From positions 1 to 64,000 of the forward strand of contig JBCCXL010000019.1 of NCBI GenBank assembly GCA_039191605.1: a stretch of 64,000 nucleotides of DNA, written 5' to 3'. The translations under genes and the position numbers were made by a program. The notes under the pieces are model-generated. The model saw only the letters and a program-made list of their open reading frames with translations, made no database searches and had not been told where the DNA came from. Shown here piece after piece: positions 7,840 to 15,539 of this stretch. Each line of letters starts with the position of its first letter. Positions within the stretch are counted from its first letter, which is position 1. Origin of the DNA: JBCCXL01 sp039191605 (GTDB taxonomy: Bacteria; Acidobacteriota; Thermoanaerobaculia; Multivoradales; JAHZIX01).

Positions 7840-8766
7840 GGCCAGACGGAAGCCGAGGAAGTTGTCGCGGTTCTCGGGGTGGTACCAGCTGCGGTACGCC
7901 GCGCGCACGTCCCGCGCGTGCGAAACCCACGCTCCGCTGCGGACGACGCGCTCCGAGCCCTCTCCGGGCCCAGCGGGATCCAACTTATCGTTGGGATCAT
8001 GGGCGTTGCTCCAATAATCACTGCACCATTCCTCGACATTTCCCAACATGTCGTAAAGCCCCCAAGAATTTTCACTCTTCCTCTTCACAATACGAGTACC
8101 CGCCATCTGATGATCGAATTGCTTCCCGTTCCAACCGGAAGAGTTGACACCATCTTTTAGATCAAAATCCACGCCACTATTCCCTCCATACCAAGCGATC
8201 TTGTCGAGCATAGGACCATTGTGGGCGCCCAAGATCTTCAGCTGGCCAGCATAGGTACTCGTCTCCGTCCCCGCTCGGCAGGCGTACTCCCACTCCGCTT
8301 CAGTTGGCAAGCGTGGATGGAAACCCGGTACCCGCTCGGCGATTCGCTGGAGGAACTCCTGGCAGTCTTCCCAGGAAACCTGCTCTACCGGCCGCTCAGG
8401 ATGCACAAATCGGCTGGGATTGGTCTCCATCACCGTCGTCCACAGCGCCTGGGTGCAGGGCGTCTGACCGAGCCAGAAACCTTTGGTGAGGGTGACCTCT
8501 CGGCGAGGACCTTCGTCGCCCCAACGACCTTCTTCGTCCTCCGGCGAGCCCATCCAAAAGGTGCCGGGTTTGATCCAGCGCAAGATATAGCGCACGTCGT
8601 CCACTTCAACCACGGCCCAGCGACCGAAGTTATCCTCACCGTGATTGGCGCTCCACTTAGGCCTGGGGCGCCCGCCTCTCGGCTCGTTCTGCGCGAGGTC
8701 GTCCCTCCCCTCGCGCTGACCGAGCCTCTCCTTCGGAGCTACCGCTCCCACGCTCCGCGTGCTCAT
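7825..8766 (-). CDS. Single-module FGE-sulfatase-fold protein
   Basis: 313 residues. I chose the ATG at 8766 because it forms an ATGA overlap with the stop of the upstream vWA-FGE gene. The open frame continues upstream only inside that gene. After a 40-residue polar linker the FGE fold shows WIKPGTFWMGSP, GFWLGQTPCTQALWTTVM, HPERPVEQVSWEDC, RLPTEAEWEYACRAG and SWGLYDMLGNVEEWC, ending RVVRSGAW...LGFRLALDPE. It is very similar to the second module of the preceding protein, indicating recent duplication. There is no catalytic cysteine pair after SGAW (VSHARD). The C-terminal 37 codons are the DGR-like region VR4. Its product would be an interchangeable recognition module delivered with the protease/ATPase complex (inference). 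Confidence 0.85.
   Translation of the reverse strand: MSTRSVGAVAPKERLGQREGRDDLAQNEPRGGRPRPKWSANHGEDNFGRWAVVEVDDVRYILRWIKPGTFWMGSPEDEEGRWGDEGPRREVTLTKGFWLGQTPCTQALWTTVMETNPSRFVHPERPVEQVSWEDCQEFLQRIAERVPGFHPRLPTEAEWEYACRAGTETSTYAGQLKILGAHNGPMLDKIAWYGGNSGVDFDLKDGVNSSGWNGKQFDHQMAGTRIVKRKSENSWGLYDMLGNVEEWCSDYWSNAHDPNDKLDPAGPGEGSERVVRSGAWVSHARDVRAAYRSWYHPENRDNFLGFRLALDPE
7840..7950 (-). repeat. Putative DGR variable region VR4
   Basis: 37 codons from RVVRSGAW to LGFRLA, collinear with VR3, VR5 and VR6. Variable codons GTT, CAC, CGG, GAC, AGC, TGG, TAC, CAC, GAG, AAC, GAC, AAC, TTC. Scaffold codons match the other copies apart from a few synonymous changes (CTC for CTG, CGT for CGC). Confidence 0.75.
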
Positions 8767-8777
8767 TCCGGACCTAG
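8674..8777 (-). repeat. Junction element L5 (direct repeat of L4)
   Basis: 104 bp immediately downstream of VR5, holding the ATGA overlap (8763-8766) and the hairpin GGAGC-N4-GCTCC at 8735-8748. Near-identical to 7736-7839, so each VR-junction pair forms a ~215-bp duplicated unit. Confidence 0.85.
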
Positions 8778-11700
8778 GGCCAGGCGGAAACCCAGGTAGT
8801 TCCTGCGGTACCCGGGGAGGAACCAGACGCGGTACGCCGCGCGCACGTGCAGTGCGTCCGAGCACCACGCTCCGCCGCGAAGAACGCGCCCCGAGCCGTC
8901 TCCAGGCCCAGTTGGATCCACCGTATCGTCTGGATCGTAGAGATCGCTCCAATAGTCATTGCACCATTCGTAAACGTTACCCAACATGTCGTAAAGCCCC
9001 CAGTCGTTGACATCCTTTTTCTTCACGATGCGGCTGCCTTTCTTATCGCCGGCCAAGTCAAAGCCGCTGTGGCTGTTCTTTGAGTACCAAGCGATCTTGT
9101 CCAGCAGCGGTGCCTCACCTTCCTCTGAGATCTTCAACTGGCCAGCATAGGTAGTTGTCTTCCGCCCCGCTCGGCAGGCAAATTCCCACTCCGCCTCGGT
9201 GGGCAGACGGGGGTAAAAACCCGGCACCTTTTCAGCGATTCGCTGGAGGAACTCCTGACAATCGTCCCAGGACACCTTCTCCACCGGCCGTTCAGGATGC
9301 ACGAATCGGCTGGGATTGTTCTCCATCACTGCAGTCCACAGCGCTTGAGTGCAAGGCGTCTGACCAAGCCAGAAGCCTTTAGTGAGAGTGACCTCTCGGC
9401 GGGGGCCTTCGTCATTCCAACGGCCCTCTTCATTCTCCGGCGAGCCCATCCAGAAGGTACTGGGCTTGATCCAGCGGAGGACGTGGCGCACGTCGTCTAC
9501 CTCGACAACCGCCCAGCGACCGAACCTGTCCTTGCCGTGATCGATACTCCACTCCGGCCTGGGCCGCCGCCCCGCGTTCGCGATCTGCACGAGATCGTCC
9601 CTCTCCTCGTGCTTCCCGCGAACAGCCCCCAACCTCTGCGCTCCGCGCACTGGACCCGGATCTAGGGCCAGGCGGAAGCCCAGGTAAGCGCTGCGGAGCC
9701 CGGGGCGGTCCCGGCCGCGGAACGCCGCGCGCACGAGCTGAGCGCCCGAGTACCACGCACCGCCGCGGATGACGCGCCCCGAGCCTTCTACAGGACCGAT
9801 TGGATCCACCACATTGCCTTCAACATCAGAGCCCTCAGCCCAATAGTCAGCGCACCATTCGAAGACGTTGCCCAGAGTGTCGTAGAGGCCCCAGGAGTTC
9901 GGTACCTTCAACCCGACCTCGCGACTTCCCGCCTTCGTATTTTGGTATTGCTTCTCTTCCCATTCCGAAGAGTCTACCCCCTCCTTTAGATCAAAATCGA
10001 CGCCACTATTTCCGCCATACCAGGAGACACCATCGAGCAATGGAGCGTTATTAAAACCCAAGATCTTCAGCTCCCCCACGTAGGTACTGGTCGTTGTCCC
10101 CGCTCGGCAGGCGTATTCCCACTCCGCCTCCGTTGGAAGACGAAGCTCGAGGGGTCGCCAACGCTCGCTCACGACCTTGGCGAACGCCTGCGCCTCCTCC
10201 CACGTCGCCTGATCCACTGGTCGCCCTGGGCTCTGGAAACGGCTTGGGTTGCCGAGCCCCAGGGCCTCCCATAGAGCCTGCACCACCGGCGTCTCGCCGA
10301 ACCAAAAACCTTGAGTCAAAACGACGGGTCGCGGAAGCATCTCCCAGTCATGGCGGCTACTTTCTCCTTTGGGAGACCCCATCAGGAAGCGCCCGGGAGG
10401 AATCCAGCGAAATCGTGTCAGGACCTCCTTGATGCGAGCTGACGCGAAGAACCCAAACTCGTCCCGCCCCGCTTCTTCTGCCCACTCTGGCTTCGGGAAG
10501 GGGCCGAGCTCGAGGGTTTCGACATCAGTGAGTAGAAGGAGAGAGCGGTCGGTGAGGGGGACCTCAATGGGCTTGGGCGTGGGGAGCGCAAAACGTTCAG
10601 GGGGAGTATCTTCTACGTCTACCCTCAACTGTGGCTCGCGAGCTTCGATCAGTGCCAGCAGGCTGCCAGGACCAGGAACGCCGTAGGGAAGAGCGTGGAG
10701 TCCGTCGCCGGCTTGCCAGAGGCCATAGCGTTGGATGGGAAGCTTCTTCTCGTCTTCGACAAGCATCTCCGGCGGCATGCCGGAATGCAGCGCAACGCCT
10801 TCGTACTTCGTCCTGAGCTTCCGATACGCGCGGGTAAGGCCATCCCGATAGTCTGACGCCCGCCACAGGCTCGAAGAGCACCAATCCCCCAGGCGGTAAA
10901 GCCAGGCATCAGCGCTATGGACCCGGGGCTTCTCTCCGCGCTCTTCTGCAATCAATCGGGTGATGAGATCCAACAGGTCAATAGACCGCTGCACGTCTTC
11001 TTCATTGAGGCATTCCTTCGGCATCCCCAGCGAAATCAAATTGGCGATCTCCGCGGCGTAGGTTTCAGGGCTGACGTGACGATGCCAATGCCCCAGCAGC
11101 TCCGCCACCGCTGCCAGCTGCCGACGGGCCTCAGGGGCAGCAGCCTCGTCGCGGAGCCGATCCGCCCACTGCCGCCGCCATTCCTTCGCCTGGTCGGGAT
11201 CGATCACGATACCGATGGACTGGGCGGAGCTGAGGGCCGGATGGCTCCAAACCTCCTGCTCGACGCCTAGATCGGCCTCCGGCACCAGCTGCCGGATGGC
11301 GCGCACGAGGCCGGCTTCGAGACGGTAGGCGATGGAGGCGAGCTTCAGAACTTTCTCGACGGTGGAAGGGGGTTTCGGAGTCGCTGAGCTGGGATTCTGC
11401 CCCTGCTGCTCGACTGTTCTTCCCTGGCTGCGGAAATCTGCCGGCCGCGCAGTACCGGAGGCGCGATCCGGCGCAGACCAGTCGAGGGCATAGAAGGGCT
11501 TGATCTTGGCCCCGCCCCAGCGCCAGCGGGGACAGGGCATCAAAGCCACCGGCTTCGGCACGCCGGAGCGTCGCAGCTTGTGCCCGAAGCGCCCCCAGCG
11601 GCTCAGGCCCTCGCTCTTACCTCCCGGGGATCCCTCCGGCGTGGGCTGGTAGATCCCAAGGTCGCCAAGAATCAGCAGGCGCTCGTCCGCCGCGAGGGCA

Positions 11701-12431
11701 GGCAGTGGTTCATCGAGCATCTTCGGAGAAAGTCGCCGAAGACTGCCTCGACCGAAGTGTCGCACTAAGTGGTGAACAGTCCTCACCTGATCTCGCCAAA
11801 AAGGCTGCAGCCGCTCGCTGCGATCAAGGTAGAAGGCAACTCGAGCGTGAGTCCGACCGGAGCGATAGGGAATCCGCCGCACCAAACGCCCCCGGGACCA
11901 CTGGCGCACCAGCTCCTCCACGTCCACCTCCTGCCGAGGCTTGGGGTTCTTCAGCTGATCCTCTAGCGCCCGCCTTAGGCGGGGCCAAGCAACGATCGGC
12001 GGCGCCTGCGGATACATCGCCCCCTTCTCCGGTGCTAAATCCTCGTCCGTCAACACCGGCTTCGGCGCGACGCCCTCTCCCTCCCCCTCCCTGCCCTCGT
12101 CGACGTACTCCCGCGCGCTGGGCTGCCAGAAGACGGCGGGAGCTGGCTTCTTTTTGCTGAAGTTCGTGACCGCCGGGAGCTCTTCCGGAGGTTTTGGATC
12201 CTTAGCCTTGCTCTTTCCCTCGCCCTTCGGCTCCTTCTTATCAATTACCTGCTCGGCCTCCACTTCCTGAGCCACGAAACCCAACAACTCCGCTGTTGCT
12301 TCTAGCTCCTTCTCTCCCCATACCAAGGCGCGCAGCAGATCTGCCCGCCCCGGCGCTGAACCTGGGTGGGCATCAAAGGCCTCTGGCGGCAGAACCTCCT
12401 TAGGTCCGCCCGCTGCTTTCCGAGAGGTCAC
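8763..12431 (-). CDS. Degenerate-vWA (SAV_2336-N/VMAP-like) protein with two FGE-fold modules
   Basis: 1222 residues starting at a GTG that overlaps the AAA+ gene stop (GTGA). Residues 1-190: acidic/lysine-rich leader ending in PRLRRALEDQ. About 195-360: vWA-like segment with VAFYLDRSERLQPFW, RLLILGDLGIY and RRSGVPKPVALMPCPRWRW. The MIDAS motif is degenerate (DRSER for DxSxS). This order resembles the SAV_2336 N-terminal family of Streptomyces, which co-occurs with MoxR ATPases and trypsin-like proteases. About 365-640: helical middle region. About 650-922 and 958-1222: two FGE-fold modules (RLPTEAEWEYACRAG, LGNVFEWC; RLPTEAEWEFACRAG, LGNVYEWC), each ending in a DGR-like variable region (VR6, VR5). 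Probably the scaffold that links the ATPase to the variable recognition modules. The vWA assignment is by pattern and order only. Confidence 0.8.
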   Translation of the reverse strand: MTSRKAAGGPKEVLPPEAFDAHPGSAPGRADLLRALVWGEKELEATAELLGFVAQEVEAEQVIDKKEPKGEGKSKAKDPKPPEELPAVTNFSKKKPAPAVFWQPSAREYVDEGREGEGEGVAPKPVLTDEDLAPEKGAMYPQAPPIVAWPRLRRALEDQLKNPKPRQEVDVEELVRQWSRGRLVRRIPYRSGRTHARVAFYLDRSERLQPFWRDQVRTVHHLVRHFGRGSLRRLSPKMLDEPLPALAADERLLILGDLGIYQPTPEGSPGGKSEGLSRWGRFGHKLRRSGVPKPVALMPCPRWRWGGAKIKPFYALDWSAPDRASGTARPADFRSQGRTVEQQGQNPSSATPKPPSTVEKVLKLASIAYRLEAGLVRAIRQLVPEADLGVEQEVWSHPALSSAQSIGIVIDPDQAKEWRRQWADRLRDEAAAPEARRQLAAVAELLGHWHRHVSPETYAAEIANLISLGMPKECLNEEDVQRSIDLLDLITRLIAEERGEKPRVHSADAWLYRLGDWCSSSLWRASDYRDGLTRAYRKLRTKYEGVALHSGMPPEMLVEDEKKLPIQRYGLWQAGDGLHALPYGVPGPGSLLALIEAREPQLRVDVEDTPPERFALPTPKPIEVPLTDRSLLLLTDVETLELGPFPKPEWAEEAGRDEFGFFASARIKEVLTRFRWIPPGRFLMGSPKGESSRHDWEMLPRPVVLTQGFWFGETPVVQALWEALGLGNPSRFQSPGRPVDQATWEEAQAFAKVVSERWRPLELRLPTEAEWEYACRAGTTTSTYVGELKILGFNNAPLLDGVSWYGGNSGVDFDLKEGVDSSEWEEKQYQNTKAGSREVGLKVPNSWGLYDTLGNVFEWCADYWAEGSDVEGNVVDPIGPVEGSGRVIRGGAWYSGAQLVRAAFRGRDRPGLRSAYLGFRLALDPGPVRGAQRLGAVRGKHEERDDLVQIANAGRRPRPEWSIDHGKDRFGRWAVVEVDDVRHVLRWIKPSTFWMGSPENEEGRWNDEGPRREVTLTKGFWLGQTPCTQALWTAVMENNPSRFVHPERPVEKVSWDDCQEFLQRIAEKVPGFYPRLPTEAEWEFACRAGRKTTTYAGQLKISEEGEAPLLDKIAWYSKNSHSGFDLAGDKKGSRIVKKKDVNDWGLYDMLGNVYEWCNDYWSDLYDPDDTVDPTGPGDGSGRVLRGGAWCSDALHVRAAYRVWFLPGYRRNYLGFRLALGPE
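8778..8888 (-). repeat. Putative DGR variable region VR5
   Basis: 37 codons from RVLRGGAW to LGFRLA. Variable codons TGC, GAC, CTG, CAC, GTC, TGG, TTC, CTC, GGG, TAC, AGG, AAC, TAC. Third bases match VR3/VR4/VR6 at most sites while first and second bases differ. Confidence 0.75.
9570..9665 (-). repeat. Junction element L6 (diverged, fused version)
   Basis: The linker DNA between the two FGE modules of the 1222-residue protein. It is recognisably related to L3-L5 (matching runs around the RDDLVQI coding part and the start after VR6) but more diverged, and it lacks the GGAGC-N4-GCTCC hairpin. Confidence 0.55.
9666..9776 (-). repeat. Putative DGR variable region VR6
   Basis: 37 codons from RVIRGGAW to LGFRLA in the internal FGE module. 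Variable codons TAC, GGC, CAG, CTC, GGC, CGG, GAC, CGC, GGG, CTC, AGC, GCT, TAC. The otherwise invariant TAC before CGC is TTC here, an A-to-T change. Scaffold as in VR3-VR5. Confidence 0.75.
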
Positions 12432-13429
12432 CGACCGTCGTTCTCGCGAGGGTGCTTCTCGAAGGCAAACTTCTTAATCTCCTTCAGAAGCCCGAGCCGA
12501 TCATCCGTGTTGTCCTTCAACCAGTGCAAAGCCCGCAGCAAGTCGAGATACTCCGCGCCTCCAGGCGGTGCTAAGCCTCGCTGCTTCGCGCTCGATCGAT
12601 CTGCCGCCAGCTGATCTGCAGCTTCTTCGAGCACTTCTAAGTCCAGCTCATTCCCAAAGTGAGCCTTGCCTCGTCGAACTAGCCAATCCTTCAGTTCGCT
12701 TTCTTCCGCCGGCACCTCCATCTGAAGCACCAGGCAACGACGTAAGAAGGCATCTGGAAGAGAGCGTTCCTCATTCGTCGTGATCACCACCAGCGGCGGG
12801 CGCCCCGTACAGCTCACAACCTCACCCGTAGGCCCTGTAAACTCCAGATTCCCAAGGCTCTCCAGGAGGCCGTTGGGAACTGAGCTATCGGCTTTGTCGA
12901 TTTCATCGATCAAGACGACGACGCCGTTGGGGGCTGTCTTCTGGCCCTTTGCATCTCTTGGCATCGAAGCCTTAGCTTCTTCTGCCTGCTTGTGTGCCTG
13001 ATCCCAAGCAAAGCCCCACCAGAGCGGCCCTGGGGAGACGTAGTTCAGCTCGTTGAGTTCAGCCTTCGAATCTCTCTTGTCGTCACCTGGCACTGCAAAG
13101 AGCTGGGCATCTGCGAGGCGTCGAACAGCATCGAAAGTCCATAGCAAGTCTTTGGATTCCGTTCGGCTATCAACGGTGATTGATACGAAACAACGCTCCA
13201 ATCCCTTAGCGGCAGCTCTTGCTAGCTGGCTCTTCCCAACCCCGGCTTCACCTCGGACGAGGAGAGGGCGCCCGGCAGCAAGGGCGGTGTTGATGGCGAG
13301 AATCTCACCAGATTCGAAAAAATGAGTAATCCTTGAGGTCTTATTCTTCGTACCCTGTTCAACATCGACCCATCGGCTGTGACTCCCAACAGGAAGCTTT
13401 ACCGGCCCTTCTGAAAGAAACCATTCCAT
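12428..13429 (-). CDS. MoxR-type AAA+ ATPase
   Basis: 333 residues. Walker A GEAGVGKSQLA (about 60-70), Walker B VVLIDEIDKAD (about 170-180), sensor-1 VVITTNEE (about 214-221) and the arginine-containing LPDAFLRRCLVLQM that follows are all intact, so it should hydrolyse ATP. MoxR ATPases work as chaperones with vWA-domain partners. Here the gene sits 5 bp after the protease gene and overlaps the vWA-FGE gene by GTGA, the classical MoxR-vWA pairing. An insertion of about 50 residues rich in Lys/Asp/Glu between Walker A and B (LFAVPGDDKRDSKAELNELN and following) may bind the target. Cytoplasmic; I infer that it gates assembly or activation of the FGE/protease effectors. Confidence 0.9.
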   Translation of the reverse strand: MEWFLSEGPVKLPVGSHSRWVDVEQGTKNKTSRITHFFESGEILAINTALAAGRPLLVRGEAGVGKSQLARAAAKGLERCFVSITVDSRTESKDLLWTFDAVRRLADAQLFAVPGDDKRDSKAELNELNYVSPGPLWWGFAWDQAHKQAEEAKASMPRDAKGQKTAPNGVVVLIDEIDKADSSVPNGLLESLGNLEFTGPTGEVVSCTGRPPLVVITTNEERSLPDAFLRRCLVLQMEVPAEESELKDWLVRRGKAHFGNELDLEVLEEAADQLAADRSSAKQRGLAPPGGAEYLDLLRALHWLKDNTDDRLGLLKEIKKFAFEKHPRENDGR

Positions 13430-13434
13430 ACTCT

Positions 13435-15042
13435 TTACCCTTTTACTGCGCTAGCACGATCAAGAATCTTATAGAAGTCCTGGAATTGCATCTCCAGGAA
13501 AACTGAGCGTTCAGCATCTCCCCGCAACTCCAAAGTCATCACTTCCTCGACAAGGGAATTTAGCTTATCCAGGAGCTGATCATAAATAGCCTGATCGAGT
13601 TCCGAAGATGCCGGAGTGGGCACCTTCAAGAGGTAGTGTCGACCATGGTCAGGCACTAGCTCCCGTAATCGCTGACTCAGCGCCCACCCTAGGATTTTCA
13701 CTCGCTGATCAAGCTCAGCGGTAGATGCAGCCGTCATCACAAGATCGTTCAAGAACGGCAGATTATCTCCGGCCAAATTCCTACTAGAGGATGACCAATC
13801 ATGCTTCATGATGTGCGCAGCCATCTCTTCCAGGGAATCCGTCACCTTCAATGTTCCGATAGCAAGACCAGCTTCGAGACTACTTATTGGGAGCTCAAAT
13901 CTTCTCTCAAACTGCTCTCCTGTACGCGTTTCCCGGAATTGCTCAGAGAGTTCAAAGTCGGCTGGTCTCTCATCCCGCAGCGCCGCAAAACCTTCCGCGA
14001 GAGTTTTACTAGAAAGAGGCATACGGAACCATCTTTTCCCCTCCTCCTCTACCTCCCTATCACCGGAAAGCTCCAGCTGAGCTATCAGTGGAAGCAATAC
14101 GCTGCAAAATGCACCAACGCATTTACGAAGCTCTCCTGTTGCCCCCCTTGCCTTTTGTAGCTCAGACAGAGTTTTCAATAAATCCCGGTAGCTGTTCTTA
14201 CTCGCCGCAAGGCTAAGAGCTTGAGCTATCAGATCTTCCGCCGAATCCACAGCCTCCACACCAGGATATTGCTTTATCTTTCTAAAAATCTTGCCACTCT
14301 TATCTGCTGAGCGAGCCGCTAATCTCAATAGACCTGAGGGCAATAAGCAGCCTTGCTCAAGACCAACAGCCTCGACAAAATCACTCTGCCTAATCAAATA
14401 GGGGAAGCCAATCACTTCGTAAGCATAATCGCCCTCATAGCGGCGACTAACGATTCCATATAGTTCGCTGCAACCATCCTGGCCTATCGAGTCAATGAAC
14501 ACTGGCCCCCCTGAGATACCACTCCAAGGATCACCGTCCCAGTCCTCGATCTCAGAGTCTTCCCTACCACGAGATGCAACGGAGCACTTCACACTTCGAC
14601 AACCCCGAGCCCATTCCCAGCACCAACCCTCCAGCTCATGAGGCTCACTGTTTATGTCACAGATCTCAGTGCCTGGAATGAACCCGTAACCTTCATAAGG
14701 AACTCGATTAAGTCCAGTAGTTACGAATCCCGGATATTCAATCTCTTCACTCAAAGGCAACGGATCGCGAATCACGGCTACATCAAGACAACCAGGACCT
14801 TGAAGCTGCTCGAATGTAGGCCAAACGAGAGCGTCTGCTAGGGTACAGACCTTCTGACCTACACCGAGTGAATAGATCAAGAGGTGTTCAGCCAATGATC
14901 CAAAGCAACCATCAACATAGACCTCACGTATGCAGTGAAGCGCAGTGAGAATCAGCCCATTCCCTAACCGATAGCCTGAACCATCCCACGTACCCTTGCC
15001 AGACCGGGCAGTAATCCTGACCACCCTCTCTTTACGATCCAC
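13435..15042 (-). CDS. Trypsin-like serine protease with helical C-terminal extension
   Basis: 535 residues, GTG start preceded by GTGAGGAAGC, 6 bp after the Trypco2 gene. Residues 1-230 are a chymotrypsin-fold protease with an apparently complete triad: His36 in ILTALHCI, Asp87 in CLDVAVI, and Ser177 in WSGISGGPVF. No signal peptide, so it is cytoplasmic, unlike secreted trypsins. Residues 240-535 are mostly alpha-helical and include an ELPISSLEAGLAIG segment; no family recognised. In the MoxR-vWA conflict systems such proteases are thought to cleave and release effectors when the ATPase senses invasion. That role here is inference from context. GC content is visibly lower than in the flanking genes, hinting at transfer. 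Confidence 0.85.
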   Translation of the reverse strand: MDRKERVVRITARSGKGTWDGSGYRLGNGLILTALHCIREVYVDGCFGSLAEHLLIYSLGVGQKVCTLADALVWPTFEQLQGPGCLDVAVIRDPLPLSEEIEYPGFVTTGLNRVPYEGYGFIPGTEICDINSEPHELEGWCWEWARGCRSVKCSVASRGREDSEIEDWDGDPWSGISGGPVFIDSIGQDGCSELYGIVSRRYEGDYAYEVIGFPYLIRQSDFVEAVGLEQGCLLPSGLLRLAARSADKSGKIFRKIKQYPGVEAVDSAEDLIAQALSLAASKNSYRDLLKTLSELQKARGATGELRKCVGAFCSVLLPLIAQLELSGDREVEEEGKRWFRMPLSSKTLAEGFAALRDERPADFELSEQFRETRTGEQFERRFELPISSLEAGLAIGTLKVTDSLEEMAAHIMKHDWSSSSRNLAGDNLPFLNDLVMTAASTAELDQRVKILGWALSQRLRELVPDHGRHYLLKVPTPASSELDQAIYDQLLDKLNSLVEEVMTLELRGDAERSVFLEMQFQDFYKILDRASAVKG

Positions 15043-15048
15043 GCTTCC

Positions 15049-15411
15049 TCACCCTAGTCGCGGATGATTTAGATAAGTCGATCGCTGCTCCATTGTTTTC
15101 CCATCGACTGGCTCAAGCTTCAGCTGAATCGTCTGCACATCCCGGGCGCTCTCATTCTTCTTCCACTCCTGCCGCCCAAGCGCCGTCAGCACCCATAGCC
15201 CGAACGTCGACTCCGTCCACCCTTTCCCCTCTAGCGTCGTCTTCCGCTCGTAGCCCTCTTCCACGACAACCTGGAGCTCCAACTCCAATTCCTTCTCCGC
15301 GAATTGGAGATTCTTACCATCAGCTGCATCGATTGCCTCTGATAGTTGATCCCGAAGATGTTGAATATAAGTCGCGAGCGCGATTTTGGTCTTCGGCTCT
15401 TGCTGGCTCAT
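15049..15411 (-). CDS. Trypsin-co-occurring domain 2 (Trypco2)-like protein
   Basis: 120 residues. The order ATYIQHLRDQLSEAIDAADG, then LQFAEKELELELQVVVE, and a C-terminal strand IQLKLEPVDG matches the Trypco2 family pattern (helix, ELELQV strand, RVKLxLxPV end), a small domain known to occur beside cytoplasmic trypsin-like proteases. It is the first gene of the operon. A GGGAG ribosome-binding site lies about 7 nt before the ATG. Between strand and C-terminus the typical short insert is replaced by a longer charged stretch (YERKTTLEGKGW...ALGRQEWKKNESARD). Likely a regulator or adaptor of the protease, but the molecular role is unknown. Confidence 0.75.
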   Translation of the reverse strand: MSQQEPKTKIALATYIQHLRDQLSEAIDAADGKNLQFAEKELELELQVVVEEGYERKTTLEGKGWTESTFGLWVLTALGRQEWKKNESARDVQTIQLKLEPVDGKTMEQRSTYLNHPRLG

Positions 15412-15539
15412 TGCAGACTCCCTGGAATATGAGTTTTGAACTGCCGATGAACAGCCGCCCCTGGAGAACTACACGATTTCTGAGTTTTCTGAATTCTACT
15501 TCATAGACAGTCTGGAATACCGGATAAATCTAGCCCTCC

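Noticed and set aside
4968..12431. Annotation of the FGE-fold genes as active sulfatase-modifying enzymes
   Set aside because: The catalytic cysteine pair is absent and no sulfatase gene is nearby.
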